Assembly: GCA_013399115.1 (NCBI GenBank)
Contig: VXAA01003855.1
Span: 18,844 to 82,843 of the forward strand
DNA from: Anseranas semipalmata
Taxonomy: Eukaryota; Chordata; Aves; Anseriformes; Anseranatidae
Direction: 5' to 3'
DNA length: 64,000 nt
This document shows, piece by piece, positions 11,286 to 24,047 of the stretch; position 1 is the first letter of the stretch, and the number at the start of each line of letters is the position of its first letter. The translations under genes and the position numbers were made by a program. The notes under the pieces were generated by a model. The model did no database searches and was not told the origin of the DNA. It worked only from the letters and a program-made list of their open reading frames with translations.

Positions 11286-14200
11286 CTTTTATATTTGGGT
11301 GCTGCACTCTCCACTGATACCTCTGACAAGTGGAAAAATAACAGTGGAGAAAACCACTCGTGAATCAGGCCTTCTGCTCCATTTCTTGCTCTCGTTGTGA
11401 TGTTTCCTCAGCAGAGGCAACATGACCATCTGAAATTCATGAGAAGAATGTTCTTTAGATTATGAAGGACTTCTCAGTGAATGTTGTTCCAGAAAACTCT
11501 TGGGGATTTTCCTGTCCTTGATTCTCCTCCTTGTCTGTGACGCCATTTATTGGCATAAAGTGCTTTGACCTGTTTTATTTCTCCAGGTTTTTCCCAAGAT
11601 TTGGCTGACAGAAGATGGAAAAATAATTAGATTCTTAGATAATTCAAATGCTACGTGCTGTGTCAGCCACACCTCTTCTGATGGTTGATAAGAGCCAAGT
11701 GAACACAGTTCCTTGGGAGATAAGGATGCATTTGTTTGGATGACACAAACATGCAACTGCGTGACTGTGTCATTGACGAACAGGTGTTATACAATACGGG
11801 GACAGTTCCAGCACTTCCATTAATGTATTCCATCAGTGTGCCTGCAACTGCTTTGGAGTGACTATCTTAATTTGATAGTTCAATCTCTTTGCCTTTCGAT
11901 TCCTGACTCTTCTTTTCAAGTTCCTAATAGCTGAGAAAATTGAGGAGGAAGTGTTGTTTGCTGAGTGCCCGGACTTCATTTTTCTACATGTAATGATTAA
12001 GAAATGAGTAAGCTGGCAAACAGGACCTTCTCCTGGGACCCTGTATACACAAAATGTTTTCCATCAGTGCAAGCGAACTATTTCTCAAACCATGCTTGTC
12101 CTGCGCTAATGCAGTTAGCAAGCAATTAAAACTAGAAAGGTGAGCTGGCTAGGAGAAAAGAAGAAAAGAAGATAAAAACCAACTGCAAATATTTGTGTGT
12201 CCTCTACCAAGCCCTATATCTAGAGTGGTGTACTACAGCAGACAGGTGACAGAGCAGCTAGCTCTCAAGTGGTGCATATGTACTTGTCTGCCTGTAGCTG
12301 GGGCAGAGTCCAAACACATTTGCGATGTCTATGCTGCACAACATGCTCACCTTGAACTGCCTCCTGAAGTGATGTCCCCCGCACCTGCCTGGACGGTCCC
12401 TCTGGGGACAGGCTCCTCCCTGGCTCTTCCCAAACCCTGGCTGTAGAACCCAAATGTCTGAAGTCATTATACCTGCTACAAACATGTGGAAACAAAAGCA
12501 GAAGTTCCCAAAAGATGCTGGTAGCTGAGGGAATTCTGTTTTCCCAGTGTTAAACACAAAGAAGTTAATTTTATCATTCCATACAAAAGTCAATTAAAGT
12601 TATGTCCATGTACCCCATGCAGAGTCAGGACGTATGTTTTCCTGACTCAGTGTGTGAGCACAGTAGTAATATGATCCTGTGACCAAGGAATATATTATTT
12701 GCCCAGGTATTGTTGGTGATCTTCAATATCTAACTTCTGATATACTAGCTGTTTGAACTCAACTTTTTAACTTCTGGATTTCCTCGTCAGGCTTTGGGTA
12801 TCACTGTTGTTCAAGGCACCACTGAACTGGGTGCTGAAGCACCAGCTGTGGACGAATGAGCAGTTAACTGTGCGCTCTCGAATGCAGCCCTATTTTTAGG
12901 CGGGGTGAAGCAGGGCTAAATTTTCTAATGCTAGCCTTTTTCAGCTCTCAGCCTGCTCCTTTCTCACTTTTCCAAATGGATAGTCTGTTCATTCATGTAC
13001 AGTCTCCATGCTGTGTTTTTCTTTAGGTTTGTACCTCAAGTTTTACCTCTCCTTTCACATCACTGAAGCCCAGCCCTGAAAAGTGGTGGTGACAAGACTA
13101 GTGGGAAAACACAGACCTTGGAGACTGCAAAGTCCCTTTGTTCTTCAAGCCGTTCGAAATAGGAGCTAAATGATATGCCTGGTTTCAAAAAGCAGTGATA
13201 TTCTATCTGATCTTTTTCTTCCAGTAGAAAAAATGCTAGGGTTTGATAATCTATATGGCAGTACACAATGGTAAACTGGGATTGGTTTAGACCATTAATG
13301 GAAAGTACCTTAACTTTGATTTCTTAACAGCACGTCAGATGAAAGGGTAATCATAGCCTTTCTGACTTCCCATTGCTGCTGGCTTCCCTAGCATCTGCCT
13401 AAAATGAAAGGGCAGTGCACGGATTCCGATGTGCAGAAGTAGCAGGCTGCTCGCGTGGCCAGGTCGTTAACTTCCTTCCCTCCATTCCTTGTTCTCAGGT
13501 CTCGCTGCCTTCCATTGTTAATTCTACTGTCTGTGGGCTCGTTAAGAAGCCCGGGAAACCAAGCATTTTTCCAGGCACAGGTCGTTTACACTGAGACATC
13601 TGTTTCTCTCGTGGCCAACTAGCCTCCCGTTTTGCCTCTTGTATGTTCTGTCAGTGCCCTTTTCATAGGGTGAGAGTATTCTCTCTAAACTCTGCCCTAA
13701 CTCTTTGTTGGTGTGAAGTGCACATGGGAGGTCACAGGCTATCTTGTCAGGCTATGCCGTAAGCTATTCAGTGAGGGCTTCTATGTAGAACTGTTTTCTT
13801 TTGAAGCACAGTGGGATTTGGCACTGTTAGGGGTGAGGCTCTTTAAGCATGATAAAAGGAAGAATCCTGCTCAGCATATAGTGAGGCAAGTGAAAATTGT
13901 GACTTGGTCAGGGGTCCTGGATCTTCATCCTATGCTGGGCCTGCAAGTTCCTGAATTCTTTCATGGTGTGGCTGTATGATACTGTGATACCTTCCCTTCC
14001 TGCCTCGGGTAATGTCTTTATGAAGGGGTATTTGCCCATGTCCAACTTCAGGCTGATGTGAAGCTGGTTGCTTCTGTGCAGGCTTTTTACCATTCTTTAA
14101 AGGCACTACAAAAGTGCACCGTTGTTATTTTGCTGAAGAAGTAGTTTGATGAGGGCCTTAGTTCAGGATAAGGCGGTAGCACCCTGAAAGATCTTGTCCC

Positions 14201-17200
14201 ACCCTTCCTCTTCCTCCTCCCTCAGGCTGGCACAAACGTTTGGGCGGATGTGCACTGGATAGAGCAACAGTTTTGGATTAAAGTGGACAGCCTGCGTTAG
14301 CACACAGTAGAGAACGGTGTGGAGGTGGGAACAAGCAGCTGGGAACATGAGGAGGGCAGGGCACGTTTTTTCAGTGGTGGTGTCAGTTGATCTGGGATTA
14401 AAGTGCTGATGAAACTCAGAGTAAGGCTTTGGCCAGATGTGTGTTACCTGGAATCAGAACCAAAGCTTTTAAAGATTCCCACCAGCTTTCTTTATGAGGA
14501 CTGTCCCTTTAGGCTAGATAGAGTAGCTACAGGAAAACCGGTCACTGTTTTGGCTGTTAAAGCATGGCTCTTTGTTTGTTGAGAAACTGTTTCTCCTTTT
14601 CTTATACCAACAGACACCAAGCATCTGAAGCAGCATGGGTTGTTCTTCTAGTGTGAAGGGTAGAGCTGTTGCCTGGAGGTATGAATGAGCCTTCTGGTAT
14701 CGGCGTGAGGCCCCACTGCTGTCATCTGCAGACTTCCAACTGTGCTGTGGCTTGCTTTGCATTTCTGCGTGCACCTTGACTGTGATGTTTAGATTTAATT
14801 GTAGGAGAACACTGCTTTAATAGGAGGAGGCACTTGCATGTATTGAGTCTTCTGAGATAGACTGAGAACACTGAATGCCAAAGCCCCCACTTTATGATTG
14901 CAAATTTATGCTGCTCTGTACTGCTGGTGCTGACAGACGGTCTGGACCTGCTTAACCATGCATCAAAGCGTGAAGCCTCTCTGGGTCAGGGGAGGAAGTT
15001 CATCCCATGTGCCTAATCTAGAGGTCATTTCAGAGTTTCAATTATCTATTAAAATTGTGTCCCTGAAACATGCAAACACGGAAATGATACGTTCAGCCTG
15101 TAAACACAAGCTCTTCATGAGCCACGCTCACCACAGCTTTCCTGGGAACTCAATATATGCCTTGTATTGGCTTTGGCATGAAAGGAATTTAACATCCTTT
15201 CTATAGAGAACTAGAGCAGCTTATAGATTTTGTTTTATTTTTCTTATGTCTTCTATGCTGGCCTTGCGACACAGTTATAAAAATATACCAGCCTGGCACA
15301 TTTACTCATTATCCTGGACAGGAAGGATAGGCTTGGGTTAAAGGTACTATACAGAGATACAGGAGATTTTAGTTCAGTCCCTGCTCTTCCACTGCATGCT
15401 CTGTGACCTTGAAGTCATTTAATGTGATTGCCCCTCTATAAAGCGTAATGCCTAGCAAAATGGAATCTGATCAAGGGCAGAAACTGCTTGTGTCTCTGTA
15501 ATACGAATAATTAATAATCTTGCTGTAACCCTTACTGGGGTGATTAATGATGCAGGATTACAGTCAGTAGGACACAAGGTTTAACAGTACCTGGGTGTGA
15601 TCTTTGGTCAGTTCACTTTTTGTTTTTTTAAACCTTCTGTTTTGAAACTCTGTCTGAAGACTCCCAAAGACACTATTGTGTTCGTTCACACGTGAAAGGA
15701 GGCCTGAGCCATGGCTAGGATAATGAACTTAAAATTTAATGAAAATTAATACTAAAATCTGCACAGCGTAGAACTGCTGAGCATCAGTTTGTATTACCCC
15801 AGCACTGGAGATTTGGTTAGATTTTAGTGAAACAGTTCCTTCCAGCTGATAGCAGCTTAGATTATCATTGTGGTGAAGACTTGAAAAATTCTCCTACCTC
15901 TTTGAAAGTTACTTGAAAAAATGAAGAAAATTCTGCAGCTAAAGGAGGAGGGAAGACTCTCTTCAAGACACAAGTATTTACCAGAGATTAGCAGACAATA
16001 ATGTTTTAGCGGACCTGATCTCTGTGCTCCACTGACTTCAAGAGGATTTGACTGAAGCCTGTAGTGGTTATTGGTCAAGGGATAACTGATAAAGGAAAAC
16101 TTGCTATTAGTCATTGGCACTGGCTATAATGAAAACTAGTCAAGAGACAGATTTTATGTTACACAGGTAACGTCACTGCTTTTAGATTAACTCCTTTTCC
16201 AAAAGTTCAAACATTGGGCAAAAAATAAATATCATTGGTTAAGAAAACTTGGATGTCTGGTCAGATTCCTAGTTATTTGTTAAGAGGAAAGTCAGTTTGT
16301 CTTTTTATTATTACTTATTTTGAATTATTCTTGTACAAAGCAGAATTAATCGGTGTTTCAGAATTCCATTCTTCATTTGTTTTTCCCAACTCAGCTTACG
16401 GAAGTTGACTGAAACAACACCTTTCCCTCAGAAAGCAGGCCTGATTTCTAATAATGACAATTTCTCATTAGCTCTGCAGATGATGGCACCAACAGCAACA
16501 AAAATAGGAAATGGTGGTACTAAGTAGCTTTTCTAATTTTTTTTTTTAATGTATTAATTTGAAGGCCAGAGGGCTGGTAAGAAGCCACGAGAGGAGTCCA
16601 TTGCATCTTTTTAACCAGTGTTTTACATCCTGCCCATGACACCTGCATGGTGAGCAGATGACAAACCCTCTGGATTTTTCGTTCTTGACCCACAGCCCAG
16701 CTAGTTGTGCACATTCCACGTCTGGTCTCAAATGAGGTTGGTGACCGCCTGAAACGGTGCGGGCGCCGTATCTCTTGAGCCTGCTCGATGTCTGTCTGAG
16801 AGGCAGCCTGGTCGGGGAGGGGGGCGACTTGCTGGCCTTTCTTGCTCTCAAACAGCAGGTAGCAGCCTCTCTGCCTGATGCTGTTGCTTCTCTGCAGCTC
16901 TGCAAGAGGTGGCTTGCTGTCTGATTACCTGTCTCCTCCCCAGTAACAGCTCAAGACTTTACAGCTTGAGGCCCGATGGATTTTAAGGCTGACCTTGACT
17001 GGTTGAGTTGTCTCTTTGATGTGTGTGCACTGTTGATGGTGAACAGTGAGAGAAAGGAGGCAGGGATACACGCTGGCTGTGATACAAGGCTGCTTTACAC
17101 TGTTCCACCTCAGTGCATCACGTGGAGGCATCTTTTCCTCCCAGGCATCTGCACTGCCTGCAAGTTGGAAAACTAGGCTCACGTACTTTGGACAGGTTTG

Positions 17201-17330
17201 TATTTTTTTTCTCTCTTAATTCCTCCCTCCTGTAAAATGTAAAACATTCAGGAGGTGTCTCAGACAAGTACGAAACTGATGCAGCAGCTACTTGATAAGT
17301 TTGGTTAGCTGCTATCCACCTGTCTTCCAT
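11286..17330. other. gene-free intronic stretch
   Basis: One MIR-like copy at 15.35 kb. Otherwise unique sequence; I see no exon with both splice sites and no further transposon on either strand. Confidence 0.6.
15350..15460 (+). repeat. MIR-like SINE
   Basis: TTTTAGTTCAGTCCCTGCTC, then CTCTGTGACCTTGAAGTCATTTAATG..., follow the MIR core region in order on the plus strand. The 3' end is diverged. Confidence 0.6.
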
Positions 17331-17417
17331 TCATAGAATCATAGAATGGCTTGGGTTGGAAGGGACCTTTGAAGAACATCTAGTTCCAACCGCCTGCCAT
17401 GGGCACAGACACCTTCC
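17331..17417 (-). mobile_element. CR1 LINE 3' end, cut by assembly gap
   Basis: Two ATAGAATC units followed by the diagnostic GGTTGGAAGGGACCT and TAGTTCCAACC segments identify the reverse complement of a CR1 3' end. The copy runs directly into the N gap, so its length is unknown. It belongs to a different CR1 subfamily from the 54 kb copy, judged by its CCATGGGCA segment. Confidence 0.9.
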
Positions 17418-17471
17418 NNNNNNNNNNNNNNNNNNNNNNNNNNNNNNNNNNNNNNNNNNNNNNNNNNNNNN
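17418..17471. other. assembly gap (54 N)
   Basis: A run of 54 undetermined bases. The left flank is a CR1 3' end and the right flank is unique sequence. The missing stretch is therefore likely the rest of the CR1 copy. Any frame translated through it is an artefact. Confidence 0.99.
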
Positions 17472-18889
17472 ATTCATCTGGCTGTTTTTCTGTTATCCGT
17501 TCTTTGTGTGTGCCATGATTGGAAGAGATCTCCATTTGTGGTTAAATCACTTTCTGGTATATTTACAGTGCTTGTCTGTCTTGGTTTTGTCTCTGGTCAC
17601 ATCTCAGAGAGAAGATTCTCTTCTCCCACTCCTCCCCAGTCACTTTGCACCATTCATAGGTACCTTGGTGTAAGGGCAGGCTAGCAGTACTGCAGACGTG
17701 TTCAGCATGAATGGAATGACAACTGGTACCAGGCAGTGAAGAGGTCCAGTGCTGAAAGTTTTTGTTTTCTTTAGAAAAGAAAAGAAGCCTTAGCTAGAAG
17801 ACTTGGCTATTAACTCTTGTAACACTGTAATTATGAAAGAGAATTCCGAAATATCTGAAAGTGAGGTGTTTTGGTGTGTTTTTTTTTTTTTCTTTGATGG
17901 AGACAAATTATGTAAAAATGGAAATCCTTGATTTAGAAACATAGCTTCCATGCTAGCCCTGCTGAATGGCTGTGTGTTGTCCTCCATGCTTCTCTGAAAT
18001 GCATCCTACAAGCACTATTGTCTCACTGGTCTGTTAAGGGACAGTGGCTCTGACCTGGCCGTTGGCTCCCAGGGATTACTCCCTTCCTCTTCCTTTTCTA
18101 GGCTGAAGTGGTAAATTTTTGCCACCTTGTTTGAGAACAGGCACTTTCCAAGCTGCAGCAGCTGCTTATACAAGAATCTACATCCCTCCTTGGTTATTTG
18201 AGCGGCTGGACAGAGGATTTTGGAGCTGCCCCTGCTGGGCATACTTACACTTCTGAGAACATTTTTGTTGGCTCCATCCTTGAATTAGATCAGCTCAAGC
18301 AGTGTTATTGTGCAATTATTACTTGGGACCAGTATAGCAGACAAGGAAAGGTGTGTGTATGTGTGTGGGAGGATGTTTTCAGCTCTGTAAATAATAATCT
18401 CCAACTCTTCATAGGTCACTTATTTCTGTCCTCTCCCCTTACCACCAGAGGTTGTTCCTGCATGTTCTACTGGGGAGATGAGGTTTTCTTTGGAAGTTAG
18501 GTGCCAATGTGAGCTTTACTCGGAAGCTTTAGAAGAAGGGGGTTGAAGTGCTGGGGGAGGGAGCTTCTTTTGAGCATCTTCCCTTGCCTGTGGGATATCC
18601 CTGTGAAGAACTGCTGGTTCTTAAATGCTTTGAGAAAGGGCAGGGGGATAGGTTCCTGGAAGAGTTTTCATTGCCCAGGGGACCCCTGAGGAATTTTGCT
18701 TGTGCTTGTAGCCATTTTGTGGTGAGTACAAATGCACCTCGCTCTGCACTTCTTGGAACTGGGGCTTGTTTAGCACTTACTTCTTGAGTAGTGGTGCTGC
18801 ACGTTTTTGTGTACCACTCCTGACTCCCACAGTCCTGTTGTGGTGGATTTTTGGCCACCTGTGGTTTGAAGCAGAGTTGCTAGGGACTC

Positions 18890-18904
18890 TGTGTGTGTGT
18901 GTGT
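18890..18904. repeat. short (TG)n
   Basis: About seven TG units. Confidence 0.9.
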
Positions 18905-19834
18905 AGGAATAGCAGATTAGAAAATGAGAGGTTGGGAAGCTCAAAGAGCTTCCTGAAAGTGTGGGAGTACAGGCCAGAGAAAGGAAGAGAAATCTTTTTG
19001 AAGCTATATCAGTGCTTTACGTGGACAAGAATAGCAGACAGAGCATATTGACAGAGCTGCCTGAGGATAAATGTGACCATGTGGCAAAGTGTTAGTGCTG
19101 TCCACTAGCGAAACATACTCTTCCAACACGAGTGCAGTTTTACCAGCATGGCTGAGTCCATGAAGCACACTTCTAGCACATCTGTTAGCCAGAGCTGATG
19201 GACAATGGTAGGTCTGCATGTGCCTGTCATGTACATGCAGCCCTTCTAAATGATGGAAGAGGTGTGAGGGACAGCTCAGATTGCGTCTTGTGGCATACAC
19301 TGCACCTGGGAGGAGAGTTGAGATAGCTGGGTGTTTTCCTGTTGCAGATCTGTAAAGTGTGTGGTTTGTCAGGCTGGGTACTGGTCCATCAGTGCTTGCA
19401 TCCTTCCTCCAGCTACTGTAAGGTACTTCCTGAGAAGGGTGAAACTCCTTGCCTTAGCTTCTCCTGGACAGCCCAGCAATTTTCTGTTGTTTTGTTGAGT
19501 GAGCTCCTGCTCTGTTTTTATGGAGCATGTAATCCTAGGTACTGCAGTAACAAAGCTGTCTTTCCATATAGCAGTCAGAGAGGGGCAATCCTTCCTTCCC
19601 CCTTAAGCAGACACGTAACCACTGAATGACAGACGTCCACCGGCTGTCTTCTCCGGATTGTTTGGAAAATGCCTTGGTACCACAGGACAGGGAGCAGAGT
19701 GTGGGCTCTGAGGGAAGCAGTCCGCTGGACAGTAACCAGGGCTTGCATCCACAGTGAAGCAAGGCCCAGCTTTGGTTTCATGTTCCCGCCACTGTTTCCA
19801 AAGGTGTTACAAGGTAAATCAGTGTTGTTTCCTC

Positions 19835-19880
19835 TGTTTTTCTAGTTGGGAAACTGAGGAAGAGAGGAGCAGTGGTGAAA
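19835..19880 (-). repeat. possible MIR-like SINE trace
   Basis: A short segment, TTTTCTAGTTGGGAAACTGAG followed by GAAGAGAGG, matches the most conserved part of MIR in reverse complement. Too short for certainty. Confidence 0.3.
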
Positions 19881-20559
19881 AGGGAAGAGCTTATTTACCG
19901 TATGCCATCCTAAGATGGGAATAGCAACCTAGTTTGTTCTAGGCCAGTGCTTTGGGCACCTGTGTGGAACTTAAGCACATGCTTAATGGTAGGCATGGCA
20001 ATAGCTTCCTTACAGTTCCTTCTCTTTTCAGAACATCATGAACAGAACTGTTCACTGAACTCAAACTACAGGGCCGTTTCCATTTATGCCAACCCATTAG
20101 CATCACCCAAGCTGTCAGCCAGCACAAAGCTGTATTTGCTGGTGTAACGGATGTCAACATCTGGCCTGTAGAACCTGCTTTGCCAGTAAGGATGCATGAG
20201 ATGAAGTAAAGAGTCATCCTTAACAGCGAGAAAGGTTACCAGCTGGGTTGCAGGAGATGGAGACAAACAAATGTGGCCTCATGGTTGGCTCTTGGATGGA
20301 GCTGGCTTGAAAAGAAACTCCTGAACCTCCAGGTGGGCTCAGAACAGTCACACAGAGACAGCACAGGGTTGCCGAGAAAACACTTCCCTATAGCCGTGCT
20401 GTGACCCCTGTTAGTCATGCCTTGAGCATCTAAACGATGTAGTACCTCAGTTTGAAAAAAAAACACAACCTGAAAACACAAACAACAAACCCCAAACCAA
20501 ACACGCAGTGACTCCATACATCTGCTTGCCTGTCTTCAAAGAGAGCTTCAGTCTTCACA

Positions 20560-20720
20560 ATCATCCTGGCATAAAATGTTTCATGATTATGCTAAGGAGC
20601 AGACTTAGGTTGGCGGGGGAAGCTGCTTTAATGAACCGAAAGGTTTAACAGCCAGCCTAGTATTTGTACGAGCAGCAATTTATTGTTGCCAAGAAAATTA
20701 CCTTTTCCAGAATCTCGACT
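20560..20720. other. candidate conserved noncoding stretch
   Basis: Unique sequence without simple repeats, holding CATGATTATGC, GCTTTAATGAACC and AATTTATTGTTGCC, motifs of the sort found in deeply conserved enhancers. This is an impression from composition only. Confidence 0.2.
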
Positions 20721-21280
20721 TGGGAGCTGTTTGCAGGATGGTGGGATTACAGTGCCTAGAAAGAGTGTTACAAGTCCATTTGCTGCTTGAGTTCCTCTCA
20801 TACATCATGTGAGACACTCTTCATTTTTTACTCTGTAGGCCGATCTCAGTTCAGTATATCCCTCTGGGCATTTTCATCATCTAGGGGTCTTTGCCATTGA
20901 TTTCAGAAGGATATGATTCAGAACTTTCACCTGGGTTGGATTTACTCAATGAGATTGTTTGCAAGAGGACAAGTTTCAGTATCATGTCTCTGGAATATAT
21001 ATACACTTGTTTCTTTACATGTATAAATCCAGAATTTTTTTGAGCAGTATGATCTTAGCATCAGGATTTAATCCATTCTGATTAGAACCAATGGGAATTT
21101 TCATTACTAATTGCCACTGAAATAAATTTCTGCTCATAAATTTGGGATCAAAATGAATTGCTGTTGTGTATGTTACTATGTGCTATGTTATGTGCAATAT
21201 ATGTTACATACATCATAATATGGTATGTGCAATATATTCTGTTTTCTTATGGGTTGTTCCTTGAGCCCCCTACGTGCTCC

Positions 21281-21393
21281 TCTTCTGTGCCTCAGTTTCC
21301 CCTGAGTTAAAAAAGGAGGAATGGTGCTCTGTTGCCTTACAGTGCTGGGAGGCTTTAACTGTTCTGGTGTCTGTACAGCATGTAGCAATCCTC
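21281..21393 (+). repeat. MIR-like SINE, 3' half
   Basis: TCTTCTGTGCCTCAGTTTCC, a GAATGGTGCT...TGCCTTACAGTGCTGGGAGGC middle, and a TAGCAATCCTC end keep MIR order over about 110 bases on the plus strand. Confidence 0.65.
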
Positions 21394-22329
21394 AAACATG
21401 TTGTTCCACAGAATGTTCCACAGACTGGTAGCAGTGATGGACTGATGTTGTCTGAGGTGTTTGAAACATGTAGATAACTTAGTTTCCTGGGAGGACAAGC
21501 AAATTCTATGAAGGATTGAAGGGGGTGAATTGATGTCTAAAGATGAGTTAAAAAGAAAAGAGAAGACTGATATGTGGAAGGAGAACAGAAATTGGGCACT
21601 GCCATAAAGGTACTACTGAACTGGTAAGGATCAAGTTAATTTAACCTCTTACAATTTTATAAGCAGAAAGGTTAAGAGTTAGTTAAATAACATGAACATA
21701 GTGATTTTTTCCCCCACCCCTCTCCTTCACTAGTTAGTAGAAAGCTAAAGCCATAACACAAAGGAATATTTTCTCATTTCTCTCTTTTGTTTTGGGAGAT
21801 GCATGGGGTAGATGGAACTGATGGTTCAGAAAGGGATTGATCGTCTTTGCAACATCTCCGAAGACCAGGATTAGCAATTAAAAAAGACCTTCTGGAGAAA
21901 GGAATATACTCCCCTCTCTTGCAATTTTTGATGCAAATTGAGGGGGGGAGCACAAATAATCAATTTTGAAACTTGTCCTTAACTCACCCAGGTAATTGCC
22001 ATGCATTAGATTTGCATCAGAGAATTTTGCTGAACTTTCATAACCAAATTAGCAGAATTGTGCCAAACTTGTGTGATCGAAGGTTTTGTGACTTAGGCCT
22101 AGCTCCTGTAAACATCTGCTGAGATTTTTATGGACCTGCACTTAGTTTTGGCCAAATATAGATTGAGTGTCTTGATGGTTTGGGGGTGAAATAATTGAAA
22201 ACTTTTATGTTTACAGTGATGATCATGGCTGAAAGACTAAAACAACAGCTCTTGGTCTGAACATTCCCAAATTTGGAAGTCTGAAATCCACATCTGGTTA
22301 GAATTTTTAGATGGAAAGATTTTATCCTT

Positions 22330-22347
22330 AAAAAAAAAAAAAAAAAA
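22330..22347. repeat. poly-A, 18
   Basis: An uninterrupted run of 18 A. No retroposed body was recognised upstream. Confidence 0.95.
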
Positions 22348-22650
22348 CTGATGCTTAAACAACCACAAAATATCAAGAAAGACAAAACATTATATGGAGT
22401 GATTTTTTTTTATTATTTTTGAAAGGATTTGATTGCAGTGCTTGTCCCTTGGTATAGTTAATTCACACTACTAATTTCATATTGTGCAAGCTAAGAGAGG
22501 ATGGTAGATGAAAGCAAGGTGTATGTTGTAGTTGAATAGGCTTTGAGCTTTTCTCTTGGACTGCCCCTCATTAAGAAAGTTAAGGGTTAATAATTTACTC
22601 TGGCTGCTCTTGATGTATGGATAGTCTTCACACACCAAGAACACAGTTCT

Positions 22651-22712
22651 ACAAATGCACGAGTCCCACTGGGTTTGGTGGGATTACTCACGTGTCTGAA
22701 TGCCTGCAGGCT
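22651..22712. repeat. related palindromic fragment
   Basis: CACGAGTCCCACTGGGTTTGGTGGGATTACTC... has a small inverted core (CCCAC...GTGGG) and ends in TGCCTGCAGGCTT. The second half parallels 23370-23424 (GTGGGACTC...GCAGG). Probably the same family. Confidence 0.4.
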
Positions 22713-22800
22713 TGCAGTTCAGTTTTGTATGATTATTTTTTTTAGAGTCCTTTTTAAAAATATACAGGAATTTAGCAATTTCCTTTACACAGTGCCTCAG

Positions 22801-22858
22801 CCAAAGCCCACTGAAGTCATTGGGAAGACTCCCGCTGTTTTTAACTGGTGTTCGGATC
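22801..22858. repeat. related old repeat fragment
   Basis: CCAAAGCCCACTGAAGTCATT followed by GGGAAGACTCCC resembles an old amniote repeat with a CCACTGAAGTCAATGGG core and weak dyad symmetry. It lies 90 bases from the 22.65 kb fragment. Confidence 0.4.
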
Positions 22859-23321
22859 TATCACATATTCCTTATGGCCTAGTCTGCTGGGTGTGTGTGG
22901 TGGTGGTGGGATGTTTAACTATCTTAGTTCTTCTGGAATGGTTATCCTGCTGTAATTTAGTTACCGGGGAATAGATTACCCGCATTACTAGCAGCATAAT
23001 TACTCTGGAACAAAAATATGTTGATTCCAGAATTGTCTCTACATGGGGAGCTACATTGAAATAAAAATTGGGCAACAGCTTCATAGCTTCATCTGTAATA
23101 GTTGTGCTACTTGATTGCTTTCTATAGGCAAAATGTGTTTTAAACTGAGGTGAAAGGCAGTGATATGAATCCCTTTTTATATCAGCACAGCCTTCCTGCT
23201 GTGAGTTTTTGCTGAGTTGTAGTTACCCTAGTTAAAAACAAAAACAAAATAGAAAAAAACAACCCCAACCCCTAAAACCCATGTGTAGACAAGCCCTTAC
23301 TATGGACTACAGCCAAACTCC

Positions 23322-23430
23322 TGATCCTGCAATCGTATCTGTGTAGGTGGACCTTGGTGCCTGTTACTTCAGTGGGACTCTTTATATGTGCAGATACCTG
23401 CCTACGCCGATCTGATTGCAGGATTGTGGC
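23322..23430. repeat. palindromic ancient element (inverted-repeat ends)
   Basis: The left arm 23324-23347 and right arm 23401-23424 are reverse complements at 20 of 24 positions, including 11 perfect outer bases (ATCCTGCAATC). A 53-base centre holds CTTCAGTGGGACTC. This is the structure of a very short non-autonomous DNA transposon or foldback element. I recall similar motifs as old repeats in reptile genomes. Confidence 0.6.
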
Positions 23431-24024
23431 CCTGTAAAAGAGCACAAGTGTTGCTCTTGCTTTGGGGGTGAACGCATGGGGAATCCGGGGTACGACCCAG
23501 GTGGTTCAAAGCATTGGAACTATGCTATTTTTTGAGATCCCTGGGCAAGCTTACTCGCTCTCACATTTCAGAGGGAGCCCTGTTAATGGAGATGTTGATA
23601 AGCAATCCAGAGGAAAAGTTTTATCTGTCATTGCATTTTTGCACTAGTACAGAACAAGCAAAATACCCAGTAAATTAACTCATATTGCAACATGTGTATG
23701 GATCCTACAAATGGACTTGGAGCAGGCCCCAATGCTGAGATTTTACAGTTTCCATCATTGGTGTCTGAATCCCACGGATCTAACAAGATCTGTAGGCCTA
23801 ATCATTTTAGGCTCATTTGCAAAGCTGCTACATTACTCTTGTCTGTTTTAGCTGTTCTTTTAACTCCTCTAACTTTTCTGTTGACATGAATACTGGCTAA
23901 TACACTACATATATGCACATACATGATATTAATTCCAGACACTTCTTGAGCCAGATTTTAGAAAATCACCCATGCGATGATGTGTTAAAGCACCCACTTC
24001 AGAAATAAAGCAGGATTTTAACTA

Positions 24025-24047
24025 ACAACAAACAAACAAACAAAAAA
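24025..24047. repeat. (CAAA)n
   Basis: ACAACAAACAAACAAACAAAC: about five CAAA units. Confidence 0.9.

Noticed and set aside
12440..12475. ATGTCTGAAG as ETV6 exon 1 (Met-Ser-Glu start)
   Set aside because: The following codons do not match the ETV6 N-terminus and no donor follows at the right place. A similar word at 36.38 kb fails too.
17356..17673. Open frame running through the N gap
   Set aside because: It is kept open only by undetermined bases and starts in CR1 sequence.
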